Notes: generated by a model from the sequence alone, not told the origin. A stretch of 64,000 nucleotides of DNA from Paracoccus sp. DMF-8 (GCF_029309835.1 NZ_JARJHL010000010.1:186001-250000), one strand, 5' to 3'; counted from the stretch's first letter, positions 9,196-18,573 are shown. Translations and numbers: made by a program.

Positions 9196-10132
9196 GCGTG
9201 ATCGGCGACTGGCGTCGCCCTGAATCGGGCTGGGCCTGATCGCGGGGTCGATGTCGCTGGCGATGCGTCAGGCGGGGCTGGCCGGGCGAGGTCGACGGGC
9301 TATGCAGCGTTCCGCCGATACCCGCGCGACGGCGGCGGAAATCGGTCTGGTCGACCGCGTCACCGACAGCGCCATCGCGGCTGTCCGGGACGCCGATCTG
9401 GTGGTGCTGGCCGTGCCGGTCGGCGCAATGGGTGATATCGCCGCCGAAATCGCCCCGCATCTGAAACCGGGCGCGGTGGTGACCGATGTCGGATCGGTCA
9501 AGCAGGCGGTGATCGAGGCCGTGGCCCCGCATATTCCCGCGGGCGTCCATTTCATTCCCGGCCATCCGCTTGCCGGGACGGAACATTCCGGCCCCCGTTC
9601 CGGCTTTGCGACGCTGTTCCAGAACCGCTGGTGGCTGCTGACCCCGCCCGAAGGCGCCGACCGCGCGCAGGTCGACCGGCTGGCCGGGATGATCCGCGCG
9701 ATGGGCGCCAATGTCGAGGATATGGATGCTGCCCATCACGATCTGGTTCTGGCCGTGACCAGCCACACGCCCCACCTGATCGCCTATACGATGGTCGGCG
9801 TCGCCGATCACATCAAGCGCGTGACGGAATCCGAGGTCATCAAATATTCCGCTGCCGGTTTTCGCGACTTTACCCGCATCGCGGCATCCGATCCGGTGAT
9901 GTGGCGCGACGTGTTCTTGCAAAACAAGGATGCCGTGCTGGATATCCTTGGCCGCTTTACCGAAGAGCTTTTCGTGCTGCAGCGCGCCATCCGCATGGGC
10001 GACGGCCAGCATCTGCACGATTATTTCACCCGCACCCGCGCCATCCGTCGCGGCATCATCGATGCGGGCCAGGACACGGCCGCGCCGGATTTCGGCCGGG
10101 GTGGCGGGGCTGCCAAGGCGGACGAGACCTGA
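9192..10132 (+). CDS. tyrA: Prephenate/arogenate dehydrogenase, N-terminus frameshifted
   Basis: An NAD(P)-dependent dehydrogenase of tyrosine synthesis (TyrA/TyrC type). From about 9310 the frame is clean: [29 protein letters not shown], the catalytic-region histidine in [11 protein letters not shown], and [14 protein letters not shown]. The first 40 residues are broken. The Rossmann motif [21 protein letters not shown] can be read, but in a different frame from the ATG at 9192. At least two more shifts occur between 9280 and 9310, where GEV, GYA and [12 protein letters not shown] lie in different frames. This is the densest cluster of indels in the window. The gene converges on a DUF2125 gene 48 bases downstream. 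Confidence 0.9.
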
Positions 10133-10180
10133 AGGCAGGCCCCGCCGCGCCTCAGGCCAACGGGTCGCCCGGGGCGGCTG

Positions 10181-11359
10181 TCATCGCGGCGGCGCGGCCC
10201 CGATCAAGGGCGCCGGGCCAAGCGCGATCGTGCCCAGATACATCACGCCGTCTTCGAATTTCAGGGGCAGGCGCAGCTCGCCGTTTTGGGCGGGGCGGAA
10301 CATGGTCTGCCGCGCCAGCAGCTCTTGCGCCTGCGCGGGGTCGGCTGTCATCAGCGCCTCCCGCCCCGCATCGACGGGAGTGGCGTCGCCGATGCTGTCG
10401 GAAATCAGCCGCAACATGCCCATCGCAAGACGGCGCTGACCATCGGTCAGATAACCAAGCTGAACGACGTGATCCAGCAACCTGGACGCGTCGCGGGAAT
10501 AGACCATGACCTGACCCCCGGCCCGGCCCTGCGCATCGGCATGCAGATCGGCGATGACGGTCGCCTGCAGCCCCTCGCCCATGGACAGGGCGACCTCGCC
10601 CGTTCGCAGGCCGGTGATCGCCGGATAGACGCCCGAGGCCAGCGCCCTCGGCGCGGTCGTTCCGTCCAGCCAGAACCGGGCCTTCTCCTGCAGGGACAGC
10701 GGGCCGGTCGGCAGACCCTCGATCGGCAGATCGACCCCGCCAAGCGCAGGCAGCGCGGACAGATCGACGCCCGACAGATGGGCCGTGACGTCATAGGCCA
10801 TGCCACCCTGCGCGGGGCTGTCCGCGCCAGATGGCGCCACCCTTGCATCCAGATCCAGCGGGCCGGACAGCTTGCGGCCATCCAGCGTCAGGCCGGCGGC
10901 GTCGATTTCCATGCGGCTGACAACCAGACCGCCAAGCGGGTCCAGACGCGCGACGACGCGGGGCGCCTGCAGGCCGAGCGGCAGCGTCTGGCCCGCCGTC
11001 TCGATGATCCCGTTTCCGGGCAGTTCGAGACGCAGCTCATTCGGGCGGCGCAGCGGGGCAAAGGCTCCGACACGGGGCAGGGTGAGCGTCCCATGCGTCG
11101 AATCGATGCGCAGATCCAGCAGGTTGACGCCGAAGCGGGCCGGGTTGCGCAGCGGTGTCGCGCGCGCCGCCGTCATGTCGGTGACCAGAAATCCGGGCGG
11201 GACAGAGCCTGCCATCGGATCGGGCATGGCGATATCCGTGGTCGCTGCGCCGCCCGCCAGCGTCCGGCGCAGCTCGCGCGCCAGCAGCGTCTCGGCCCCG
11301 GCCCAGATCGTGCCCAGCACAAGGGCAAGCAGGATCAACGTGATAAGCAGTCTCCGCAT
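10181..11359 (-). CDS. DUF2125 domain-containing protein
   Basis: A 392-residue protein of unknown function typical of Rhodobacterales. The chosen start gives an N-terminal signal anchor, MRRLLITLILLALVLGTIWAG, that would export the rest to the periplasm. The body is rich in beta-type alternation (for example GTLTLPRVGAFAPLRRP and LPLGLQAPRVVARLDPLGG), which recalls AsmA-like or other lipid-handling beta folds, but this likeness is only inferred. The reading frame continues another 14 codons upstream to 11401, without a signal-like sequence, so the internal ATG at 11359 is preferred. Divergent from the ChaC gene; the two share a promoter region of about 90 bases. Confidence 0.8.
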   Translation of the reverse strand: MRRLLITLILLALVLGTIWAGAETLLARELRRTLAGGAATTDIAMPDPMAGSVPPGFLVTDMTAARATPLRNPARFGVNLLDLRIDSTHGTLTLPRVGAFAPLRRPNELRLELPGNGIIETAGQTLPLGLQAPRVVARLDPLGGLVVSRMEIDAAGLTLDGRKLSGPLDLDARVAPSGADSPAQGGMAYDVTAHLSGVDLSALPALGGVDLPIEGLPTGPLSLQEKARFWLDGTTAPRALASGVYPAITGLRTGEVALSMGEGLQATVIADLHADAQGRAGGQVMVYSRDASRLLDHVVQLGYLTDGQRRLAMGMLRLISDSIGDATPVDAGREALMTADPAQAQELLARQTMFRPAQNGELRLPLKFEDGVMYLGTIALGPAPLIGAAPPR

Positions 11360-11451
11360 TGCGGTTGCCTTTCCCTTCTGGGTGCTTGGAACGGCGGCCA
11401 AGGTGACCTAAGTTTTGCAAAAGTGTAAGCCCGGACAAGGTTGATCGCGCA

Positions 11452-12030
11452 ATGTTGCACGCGCCCCCACATTCGGCCCATGGCGCGCATCACGAACATT
11501 GGGTCTTTGCCTATGGTTCGCTGATGTGGGATCCGGGCTTTCCGGTCGCGGAATGCGTCGAGGCCCGCGTGACCGGATCCGCCCGCCGCTTCTGCATGCA
11601 ATCGGTGGTCTATCGCGGCACCGTGGACGAACCGGGCCTTGTCCTTGCCCTTGACGAAGAACCCGGCGGCCATTGCACCGGCCTTGCCCTGCGCGTCGCC
11701 GCCCCCGATTGGGACGAAACCATCGCGGGCCTGCGCGAACGCGAGCTTGCGACCTATGCCTATCGCGAAGACGTGCTGGACCTGCATCTGACGGACGGTC
11801 GCCATGTGCCGGGGCTGACCTATGTGATGCGGCGCGACCATGCGCAATATGTCCGCGACCTCAGCCCCGCCGATCAGGCGCGGATCATCGCCCATGCGGT
11901 GGGCGACCGGGGGCCGAACCGGGACTATCTGTTCAACACCACCCGCCACCTGACCCAGATCGGCATCGCGGACCCCGAACTGGACGATCTGGCCCGTGCC
12001 GTTCGCGCGCTGATCGGACAAAGCGACTGA
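11452..12030 (+). CDS. ChaC-type gamma-glutamylcyclotransferase
   Basis: A 192-residue protein of the ChaC family, which cleaves glutathione to 5-oxoproline and Cys-Gly. The family signature VFAYGSLMWDPGF is at residues 18-30 and forms the substrate loop. The conserved glutamate region is LRERELATYAYRE. The ending DYLFNTTRHLTQIGIAD is also typical. The first ATG at 11452 gives a histidine-rich leader of about 15 residues. No thiol-stress genes are adjacent, so the cellular context gives no further hint. Confidence 0.87.
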   Translation: MLHAPPHSAHGAHHEHWVFAYGSLMWDPGFPVAECVEARVTGSARRFCMQSVVYRGTVDEPGLVLALDEEPGGHCTGLALRVAAPDWDETIAGLRERELATYAYREDVLDLHLTDGRHVPGLTYVMRRDHAQYVRDLSPADQARIIAHAVGDRGPNRDYLFNTTRHLTQIGIADPELDDLARAVRALIGQSD

Positions 12031-12105
12031 CCGACAAAGGGCGTGCTTGGCAATTCCGGCGGGGCTACCTACACTCTGCGGCAAAACTGGCCAAGGGGCA
12101 GGATC

Positions 12106-13846
12106 ATGTCTGACGCCGATGACAACGGCCCGCAGGGTCGGCTTGAGGGTGCCATTGCAACCACGGGTGGCGATGACCCGCGTGCGGACCGTCGGTAAGG
12201 GCGATTCGCAGCGGTCCCCGCCCGGCCGAAAACCCGAACGGAAGCCCGGTCAGTCAGGCAGCCGCCCCGAAATTCTCGCAGCCCGTGCGGCAGGTCCTGC
12301 TGATGCTGATCGTGCTGGGGCTGGTGGCGGCTGGCGGCTGGCTGGCCTATGGGCGGATCGTCCCGATCTTTCAGGTCAACCCGGCGCTGAACGGCTCGAT
12401 CTTTGCGGTTTTCGTCTTTGGCGTGCTGACCTGTTTCTGGCAGGTCGCGCAGCTTGTCACCTCGGTCAGCTGGATCGAGCGTTTCGCCAGCCGCCGCCGC
12501 AACGCGGCCGAGCGCGGCCCGGGTGCGCTGCCCGATGGCGAGGCGGAGGCCGCGCGCCGCGCGCTGGCTGCCGCTGGCCGCGTTGCTCAGCACGGGCGGG
12601 AATGGCGCGATCTCGACCGCCTCGTCGCGCTCGATCCTCGAATCGGTCGCGGCCCGGATCGACGAATCGCGCGATATCACGCGCTATGTGGCGAACCTGC
12701 TGATTTTCCTTGGACTTCTGGGGACGTTCTATGGCCTTGCCATCACCGTTCCGGCGGTGGTCGAAACCATCCGGGGCCTGCAGCCGCAGGAAGGCGAAAG
12801 CGGGCTGGAGGTTTTCGACAAGCTGATGCAGGGGCTGGAAGGCCAGCTTGGCGGCATGGGCACGGCCTTTTCCAGTTCCTTGCTGGGTCTGGCCGGGTCG
12901 CTGGTCGTCGGCCTGCTGGAACTGTTCGCCACCCATGGCCAGAACCGCTTTTACCGCGAACTGGAAGAATGGATGAGCGGCTTCACCCGCGTCGATCTGG
13001 GCGAGGGGCGTGGCGAGGCGCTGGACGGCCATGCGGTCGCGGGCTTTCTGGATCAGGTCGCGGGCCAGATGGCCGATCTGCATGAATATTACCTGCAACG
13101 CGACGCAACCCGCGCCCGCGAGGCCGAGGCATCCGAGGCCCGCATCCGCGCCATGGCGCAGGGCATCGACGGTCTGGCGGCGCAGCTTCTGGAACAGGGT
13201 CGTGCGGCCGGACAGATGTCCGAGGTGACGCGGCAGGCCTTTCTGCGCATGGCCGAGGGGCAGGAAAAGCTGGCGGAAACGCTGCTGCGGGACGGGCGCG
13301 ACCCGGCGCCCGAAGTCGTCGATCCCTCGGCCCTGCTGACGCGCCTGATCGAAGGGCAGGAGCGGCTGGCCGACACCCTGCTGGACGACAGCCGCAAACC
13401 CGTCGTGACCGATACCGCGCCGCTTCTGGCCCGTCTGGTCGAGGGGCAAGAACAACTGACCGGCCATCTGGCCCATCGTGCGGATATGGGCGCCGCGCTG
13501 ACCCGGCTGGCCGATGGTCAGGACCGTCTGGCCGCCAGCCTGACCCAAGACGCGGCCCGCGCCATGCCCGATGTCGCGCCCCTGCTGGCGCAGCTGATCG
13601 ACGGGCAGGACCGCCTGATCAAGCTGACCGAACGCGCCCCCGTTCTCGCCGCCGATCCTGACCGCCCGACCAGCGAACAGGAACAATCCGACGTGATCGA
13701 GGCGCGGATGCACCTGCGCTCGATCGACTATCAGCTTGCCCGCCTGGTCGAGGAAATGGCCGCCGGCCGCGCCGATATGGTGGGCGAATTGCGCAACGAA
13801 ATGGCCGCGCTCAGCCGCGCCATCCGCCTGTTGGGGCAGGGCGATG
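12106..13846 (+). CDS. ExbB/MotA-like proton-channel protein with coiled-coil tail, frameshifted
   Basis: A membrane protein of the MotA/TolQ/ExbB superfamily. It has one hydrophobic segment near PVRQVLLMLIVLGLVAAG, a second at ANLLIFLGLLGTFYGLAI, and a third at SSSLLGLAGSLVVGLLELF. A long helical tail follows with repeated phrases of the form LARLVEGQEQL, LTRLIEGQERL and LAQLIDGQDRL. The gene is broken at least twice: near 12185 (the ATG frame at 12106 stops before the first membrane helix) and near 12570. At its end (about 13846) the frame runs into the next gene without a stop, so a third indel is likely, and the end given is approximate. It pairs with the OmpA-like gene that follows. Confidence 0.78.
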
Positions 13847-15250
13847 CGACCTGGCCGCGGCGCGCGCTTTTCGTCGAATATCTGGCCCGGCTATGTCGAT
13901 GCCGTGACCACGCTGCTGATGGTCATCATGTTCGCGCTGACCATCGCCATGGTCGTGCAGGCCGTGCTGCGCGAAAGGATCGACGATCAGGACACCGAAC
14001 TGACCCAGTTGGGCGACCAGATCGCGCAGATCAGCCTGGCGCTGTCCTCGACCCGCGACCGGGCAAGCGCGCTGGACCGCGATCTTGCGGCGGAACGCGC
14101 CAGATCCGAGGCGGCGGAACGCGACATTGCCGCGGCGCGCAGCGAAATCGACGCCTGGACCGAAGCCGCGCGTCTGGACGCCGCCCGCCGCGAGGCGCTG
14201 GAGGAACTGGTCGCCAATCTGCGCCGCACCGGCGCGGAAAGCGCCTCTCGGCTGTCGCAGACCGAATTGCGCCTGACCGAGACCGAGGCCGCCCGTCTGG
14301 CCGATGCCGCCGCAGCCGCCGCCCTGCGCGAAAAGCTGGAAGGCTCGACCGCCGAACTGGACGCCATGACCCTGCAACTGGAAGCCGCCCGCAAGGAGGC
14401 CGAGGAAACGCTGACCCTGCTGGCCGCCGCCGATGCCGCGAAACAGGATTTGCAGGCGCAGGTGGATCGCCAGTTGAGCGATGCCGAAAAACAGGCGGCG
14501 CTGCTGGCTTTGGCCGAACGGAATCTGGCCAGCCAATCCGAAAAATCCGGCGAGGAACAGCGCCGCATCGCCGCGCTGAGCCAGCAGGTCGAGGCGCTTT
14601 CCGCGCAACTGGGCAGTTTGCAGGCCGTCCTGAATATCGCGGACGAGGATCAGAAGACCGCCGAATTGCAGGTCCAGAACCTTGGCCAGCAACTCAACGC
14701 CGCGCTGCTGCGCGCCGCCGAGGAAGAGCGCCGCCGTGTCGATCTGGAACGCGAGGCCCGCGAAAAGGCCGAGGCCGAGGCGGCGGATCTTGGCCGCTAC
14801 CGTTCTGAGTTCTTTGGCCGTTTGTCCCGGATTCTGGAAGGGCGGCAGGGCGTTCAGGTGGTCGGCGACCGGTTCGTCTTTTCGTCCGAAGTGCTGTTTT
14901 CGACCGGCGAGGCGCTGCTTTCCGATGCCGGCCGCGAACAGATCCGCAATGTGACGGGGATGCTGGAACAGATCTCGGCGGAGATGCCGACGGATATCGA
15001 CTGGATCATCCGCGTCGACGGCCATACCGACAGCCAACCCCTGTCCGGGCAGGGGCGCTATCGCGACAACTGGGAACTCAGCCAGGCGCGTGCGCTGGCC
15101 GTCGTGCGCTATATGGTCGACGATCTGGGCTTTCCGGCCAATCGGGTCGCGGCCACCGGATTCGCGGATACGCGCCCGGTTGCGACGGGCGATACCGACG
15201 AAGACCGCGCGATGAATCGGCGGATCGAGCTGAAACTGACCGAACGGTGA
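13844..15250 (+). CDS. OmpA-family peptidoglycan-binding membrane protein with long coiled coil
   Basis: A 468-residue MotB-like envelope protein. The start ATG at 13844 gives MRPGRGARFSSNIWPGYVD followed by one membrane helix (AVTTLLMVIMFALTIAMVV). A very long Ala/Glu/Arg-rich coiled coil runs over about residues 45-340. The C-terminal OmpA-like domain then binds peptidoglycan: IRVDGHTDSQPLSGQGRY, ELSQARALAVVRYM, and the closing arginines in DEDRAMNRRIELKL. The membrane helix has the MotB-like arrangement, but with no clear proton-carrying Asp. With the preceding ExbB-like gene it forms a two-gene motor-like unit found in Rhodobacteraceae; the force it drives, if any, is unknown. Confidence 0.85.
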   Translation: MRPGRGARFSSNIWPGYVDAVTTLLMVIMFALTIAMVVQAVLRERIDDQDTELTQLGDQIAQISLALSSTRDRASALDRDLAAERARSEAAERDIAAARSEIDAWTEAARLDAARREALEELVANLRRTGAESASRLSQTELRLTETEAARLADAAAAAALREKLEGSTAELDAMTLQLEAARKEAEETLTLLAAADAAKQDLQAQVDRQLSDAEKQAALLALAERNLASQSEKSGEEQRRIAALSQQVEALSAQLGSLQAVLNIADEDQKTAELQVQNLGQQLNAALLRAAEEERRRVDLEREAREKAEAEAADLGRYRSEFFGRLSRILEGRQGVQVVGDRFVFSSEVLFSTGEALLSDAGREQIRNVTGMLEQISAEMPTDIDWIIRVDGHTDSQPLSGQGRYRDNWELSQARALAVVRYMVDDLGFPANRVAATGFADTRPVATGDTDEDRAMNRRIELKLTER

Positions 15251-15512
15251 TCACAATTTGGCGTCCAGCTCTCGGCGACCTGACGGCGGATGTTTTTTAG
15301 TTCGTTGATTTATTGACATAAAACCGGCGCAAACGCGCTGTATTCTATCCGGTTTTCCGACCTGTCCAAAACACCAACTGGCTGAACCGATATTCTTGAT
15401 GCACATCTTAGGGATGTTTCGGGGCGGTCGACATCTTTTGTTAACTGCAACTGCCGTATCGTCGTTGGTAACAAGGAAATAGCCGGGGCTGCTGCCTCGT
15501 CGTGGAAAAATC
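15251..15512. other. Low-GC intergenic region
   Basis: About 260 bases with visibly lower GC than its surroundings and no supportable gene. TTGACA occurs at 15313-15318, but the best -10-like hexamer, TATTCT at 15341, is 22 bases further on, too far for a standard promoter. It must serve as leader for the 98-residue ORF downstream. Confidence 0.4.
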
Positions 15513-15809
15513 ATGGCAGACAGATCAAGCAATATCGGTAATTCTGACGCTCAGATCATCAAGCTGCTGACGATCAGGCAATCCATCCTGGACGAAGCCG
15601 CGCGCAATCGGAAGCGGGCAGGGCAGGATGCGGATCACGAGCCACTGGACCCCCTGGCCTCGGACTGGGACAATGGCTATGCCAAGGGCCTGCGCGATGC
15701 GATCGACGTGATCGCAGGCATCCGTCCCGTCGCCCGGCATATGGATACGGAAAGCTGCCTTGACGGAATTTCGGCTATTTTCAATTATATGTCCGCTCCG
15801 AAGCGGTGA
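15513..15809 (+). CDS. Hypothetical protein, 98 residues
   Basis: I do not recognise the family. The ORF starts with ATG at 15513, preceded by a region of low GC. The product is soluble and mixed-charge with no membrane segment, and carries no metal motif. The middle, LDPLASDWDNGYAKGLRDAID, looks like a short helical hairpin of the kind seen in small regulators, but this is not diagnostic. It ends 83 bases before tRNA-Arg, which is on the other strand. Coding character is supported by the third-position GC pattern and by the lack of a plausible competing frame. Confidence 0.55.
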   Translation: MADRSSNIGNSDAQIIKLLTIRQSILDEAARNRKRAGQDADHEPLDPLASDWDNGYAKGLRDAIDVIAGIRPVARHMDTESCLDGISAIFNYMSAPKR

Positions 15810-15891
15810 TTGCAGCCCGCTTTCTGCATGGCCGGTATAACGGCAACCGACGCCTTGCCATAGTTCATGAGGTTCGTCTGAAACACGGCAT

Positions 15892-15968
15892 TGGCGACCC
15901 CGGGAGGACTTGAACCCCCAACCCCAGACTTAGAAGGTCCGTGCTCTATCCAGTTGAGCTACGGGGCC
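15892..15968 (-). tRNA. tRNA-Arg (anticodon TCT)
   Basis: Read on the reverse strand, the gene begins GGCCCCGTAGCTCAACTGG and ends with an encoded CCA (complement of TGG at 15892-15894). The seven-base acceptor stem pairs GGCCCCG with CGGGGTC, with one G-U pair. The anticodon stem CGGAC/GTCTG encloses loop CTTCTAA, giving TCT. The T-arm carries GGTTCAAGTCC. All 77 positions fit a standard elongator tRNA that reads AGA/AGG. Confidence 0.96.
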
Positions 15969-16195
15969 GTATTCGCTTTGACAGCGGTTTGCCGTTTCTG
16001 CTTCATGCGCCAAGGCAACAGCTTTGGGGAATGTTGCGATTCCTGCCCATGCTCTCGGCGTTCGACGGCGAAAATTCCATATCGGTTTGGAAATGTCCAG
16101 CGACGGCCAGCATGTTCGCGCAATGCGATTTCCGGTGCTGATGCCATGACATCGCCTTTCGCCGCCAGTCACCGGGCCGGATCGGCGCAGGCGGT
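15969..16195. other. Intergenic region with no recognisable feature
   Basis: About 230 bases between the 5' end of tRNA-Arg and the end of the acetyltransferase gene. Short open frames occur on both strands but none has a ribosome binding site or protein-like composition. It should contain the tRNA promoter, read leftward. Confidence 0.4.
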
Positions 16196-16678
16196 TCATG
16201 CGTCAAGATGCAGGGTCATGAAGATGCTGTTCGGATCCTCTTCATAGCCGCGAAAGGGCGGGCATTCCGCAAAGCCTGCGCGTTCGTAAAGGCCGCGGGC
16301 GGCGATGAATGTGGGTTGGATGCCGGTTTCCAGGCTCAGCCTGCGGATGCCCGAGGCGCGGGCGTGGTCGATCAGGGCCTGCAACATCCGGCGCGACAGG
16401 CCGCGACCCCGGGCTTCGGTCAGGACATGCATCGATTTGATCTCGGCCTCTGGCGGATAGCCGGACATGTCGGGCAGGCGCTTGATCGCGCCCATGGCCA
16501 GCGGTTGGCCCGCGTCGCGCAGGACGAAGAAATCGATTCCGGGCGCGGCAAGATCCTCGCGCGGCAGCATATGGATCGACTCGGGGGGCGTGTCGGCGTG
16601 CATATCGGCGTTGTGGCGGGAAAACAGCAGCCCAAGGTCCGGGCTAAGGGGGGATCTGCGGGTGATCGTCAGTGTCAT
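16196..16678 (-). CDS. GNAT family N-acetyltransferase
   Basis: A 160-residue acetyl-CoA-dependent transferase. The acetyl-CoA pyrophosphate loop is the motif TEARGRGLSRRML (the R/Q-x-x-G-x-G/A type) near residue 87. It is preceded by the strand AEIKSMHVL and followed by LSLETGIQ and GLYERAGFAECPPF, the usual fourth strand and C-terminal motif. The substrate cannot be told. Its ATG (16676-16678) overlaps the stop of a small upstream ORF, which itself overlaps the end of an EamA transporter gene, so the three form a coupled reverse-strand unit. Confidence 0.88.
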   Translation of the reverse strand: MTLTITRRSPLSPDLGLLFSRHNADMHADTPPESIHMLPREDLAAPGIDFFVLRDAGQPLAMGAIKRLPDMSGYPPEAEIKSMHVLTEARGRGLSRRMLQALIDHARASGIRRLSLETGIQPTFIAARGLYERAGFAECPPFRGYEEDPNSIFMTLHLDA

Positions 16679-16904
16679 TCAGCCTGTTCCTGATCGCGGT
16701 GCGTCGCTTGTCGTCGGGATCCGTGGCCCGTTTCTGCGTCGCGCCAAAGCAACATCAGCGCGGCGGCGTTTGCAAGGGTGCCAGCGGTCACGGTCGGGTC
16801 GATCAGATTGGCGGCGCGCAGGACCAAGGGAAAGGGTGGCCCAAGGGAAAGGATCCGGCGACAGGCACGGAAAACGGCAACATTGCCCGCGTGGCCGCGG
16901 TCAT
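16675..16904 (-). CDS. Small ORF between eamA-like and GNAT genes, frameshifted
   Basis: A short reading frame not visible as one piece. An ATG at 16904 overlaps the stop of the EamA gene in an ATGA arrangement and reads MTAATRAMLPFSVPVAGSF. A different frame then gives LVLRAANLIDPTVTAGTLAN, followed by AAALMLLWRDAETG, and ends with a TGA at 16675-16677 that overlaps the ATG of the GNAT gene. A one-base indel near 16830 would join them into about 76 residues with one hydrophobic stretch. I do not recognise the family. The double ATGA coupling is the main support. Confidence 0.45.
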
Positions 16905-17851
16905 CCGCGACGACGCGCCGCCAGCCGGCCGTCGATCAGCGCCAGCCCGCCCGCGATCATGGCGATGCCGATCCCATGGGCAAAGCTGAGCTTTTCGCCC
17001 AGAAACAGCCAGCCCAGCATGATCGCCGAGACCGGCACCAGAAATGTCACCAGCGAGATATTCGTCGCACCCGCGCGCCCCAGAATCCCGAAGAACAGCA
17101 CATAGGCAAAGCCCGTGCAGATGATGCCAAGCGTGGCGACGGCGGCCCAGACATGCAGCGCAACCTCTGGCCCCGGAATGCCGCCGGTGGCGAGGGCCAT
17201 GGGGATCAGCATCACGCTGGAGGCGGTCAGCATCCCCGTGGCCGAGGCCATCGGGTCGATCCCCATCCGGCTGAAACGTCGCCCATAAGCACCTGACAGC
17301 GCATATGAAACTGCGGCGCCCAGCATGGCCATCTGGGGCAGCAGCGCCATGCCGTGACCGGCCAGGCTGTCCAGCCCCATCATCACAGCAACCCCGCCAA
17401 GGCCCAGCACCACCCCGCCCAGCTTGGCCGCACTGGGCGGTTCATCCGACAGAAAGATCGCGCTGACCAGTACCGTCCACAGCGGCGTCGTGGCATTCAG
17501 GATCGACGCCAGCCCCGAAGGGATCTGGGTCTGCGCAAAGACGATCAGCGAAAAGGGGATCGCGTTGTTCGCCAGCCCCATCACGGCAAAGCTGGCCCAG
17601 ACCGCGCGGCCGCGCGGCATCCGGCGACCGGTCACCAACAGCACGCCCCACAGGACCAGCGCGGCAATCGACACGCGCAACGCCACGATGGTCAGCACCG
17701 GCAGGCCCTTGACCGCGACGGCGATCAGAAAGAACGACCCGCCCCAGATCAGCGACAACAGCAACAACTGCGCCCAATCGGAGGGCGCCATCCGGGCCGA
17801 GATCGCCAGTTGCGGTGCAGGCAGCTCCAGCGAAGCAGGTGGCGATTTCAT
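16901..17851 (-). CDS. EamA/DMT-superfamily transporter
   Basis: A 316-residue drug/metabolite transporter with ten predicted membrane helices in two EamA repeats of about 140 residues each. Typical phrases are LLLLSLIWGGSFFLIAVAV at the first helix, ASILNATTPLWTVLVSAIF at the end of the first repeat, and GFAYVLFFGILGRAGAT and FLVPVSAIMLGWLFLGEKL in the second. The substrate is unknown; family members export amino acids, nucleosides or other small metabolites. Its start overlaps the stop of the AhpD-like gene by four bases, so the two are co-translated. Confidence 0.9.
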   Translation of the reverse strand: MKSPPASLELPAPQLAISARMAPSDWAQLLLLSLIWGGSFFLIAVAVKGLPVLTIVALRVSIAALVLWGVLLVTGRRMPRGRAVWASFAVMGLANNAIPFSLIVFAQTQIPSGLASILNATTPLWTVLVSAIFLSDEPPSAAKLGGVVLGLGGVAVMMGLDSLAGHGMALLPQMAMLGAAVSYALSGAYGRRFSRMGIDPMASATGMLTASSVMLIPMALATGGIPGPEVALHVWAAVATLGIICTGFAYVLFFGILGRAGATNISLVTFLVPVSAIMLGWLFLGEKLSFAHGIGIAMIAGGLALIDGRLAARRRG

Positions 17852-18420
17852 TGTCGTCCCAGCATGTAGAATTCGTCATTCGGGCGAATGTCGCCTGCGT
17901 TGACCAGCCGGTTCGACATGCCGAAAAAGGCGGTGATCGCGCCGATATCCCAGATTTCATCCTGGGTGAAACCGGCATCGGCCAGCGCCTGATGATCGGC
18001 GTCGGTGATGCGCTGCGCATCCAGCGCGACCTTTTCGGCATAGGTCAGCATGGCTTTTTCACGCGCGCCCAGATCCGCCTTGCGCCAGTTCACCGCGACC
18101 TGATCGGCGATGAACGGGTCTTTGGCGCGGATGCGCAGGATCGCGCCATGCGCCACGACGCAATACTGGCACTGGTTCAGCCCCGAGGTCGCGACCACGA
18201 TCAATTCGCGTTCGGCCTTGGTCAACCCTTCGGATTTGTCCATGAGCGTGTCGTGATAGGCGAAAAAGGCGCGGAATTCCTCGGGGCGGTGGGCCAGCGC
18301 CAGAAAGACATTCGGCACGAAACCCGATTTTTCCGAAACGGCGGTGATCCGGTCGGCGATATCTTGCGGCAGGGCTGCCAGATCGGGAATGGGGAAGCGG
18401 CTGATGGGCTTGTCCGACAT
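17848..18420 (-). CDS. Peroxidase-related (AhpD-like) protein
   Basis: A 190-residue protein of the AhpD/carboxymuconolactone-decarboxylase fold, of the subgroup annotated as uncharacterised peroxidase-related enzyme. The redox motif is CQYC in GLNQCQYCVVAHGAIL, followed by the expected histidine three residues after the second cysteine. The N-terminal FVPNVFLALAHRPE and the C-terminal NRLVNAGDIRPNDEFY also fit. It probably reduces organic peroxides or handles a thiol intermediate. It is the first gene of the reverse-strand unit that continues through the EamA transporter, the small ORF and the GNAT gene. Confidence 0.88.
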   Translation of the reverse strand: MSDKPISRFPIPDLAALPQDIADRITAVSEKSGFVPNVFLALAHRPEEFRAFFAYHDTLMDKSEGLTKAERELIVVATSGLNQCQYCVVAHGAILRIRAKDPFIADQVAVNWRKADLGAREKAMLTYAEKVALDAQRITDADHQALADAGFTQDEIWDIGAITAFFGMSNRLVNAGDIRPNDEFYMLGRQ

Positions 18421-18573
18421 GGTTTCCTCGCGTGCAGATGGGTGCCGATCCGACGCAGTTTAGCGCGTAGGGCAGGAACGGCCAGAGGGCGCGGCAAGGT
18501 GGCGGGATCAGCTCCACAGTTCTGCCGGACGCCGATGCCGCTTGTCCGCAAGATCGGCCAGCAGCGGTTTTCG

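Noticed and set aside
15313-15346. TTGACA/TATTCT as a sigma-70 promoter upstream of the 98-residue ORF
   Set aside because: The spacing is 22 bases, outside the normal 16-18, and I could not find a better -10 hexamer.
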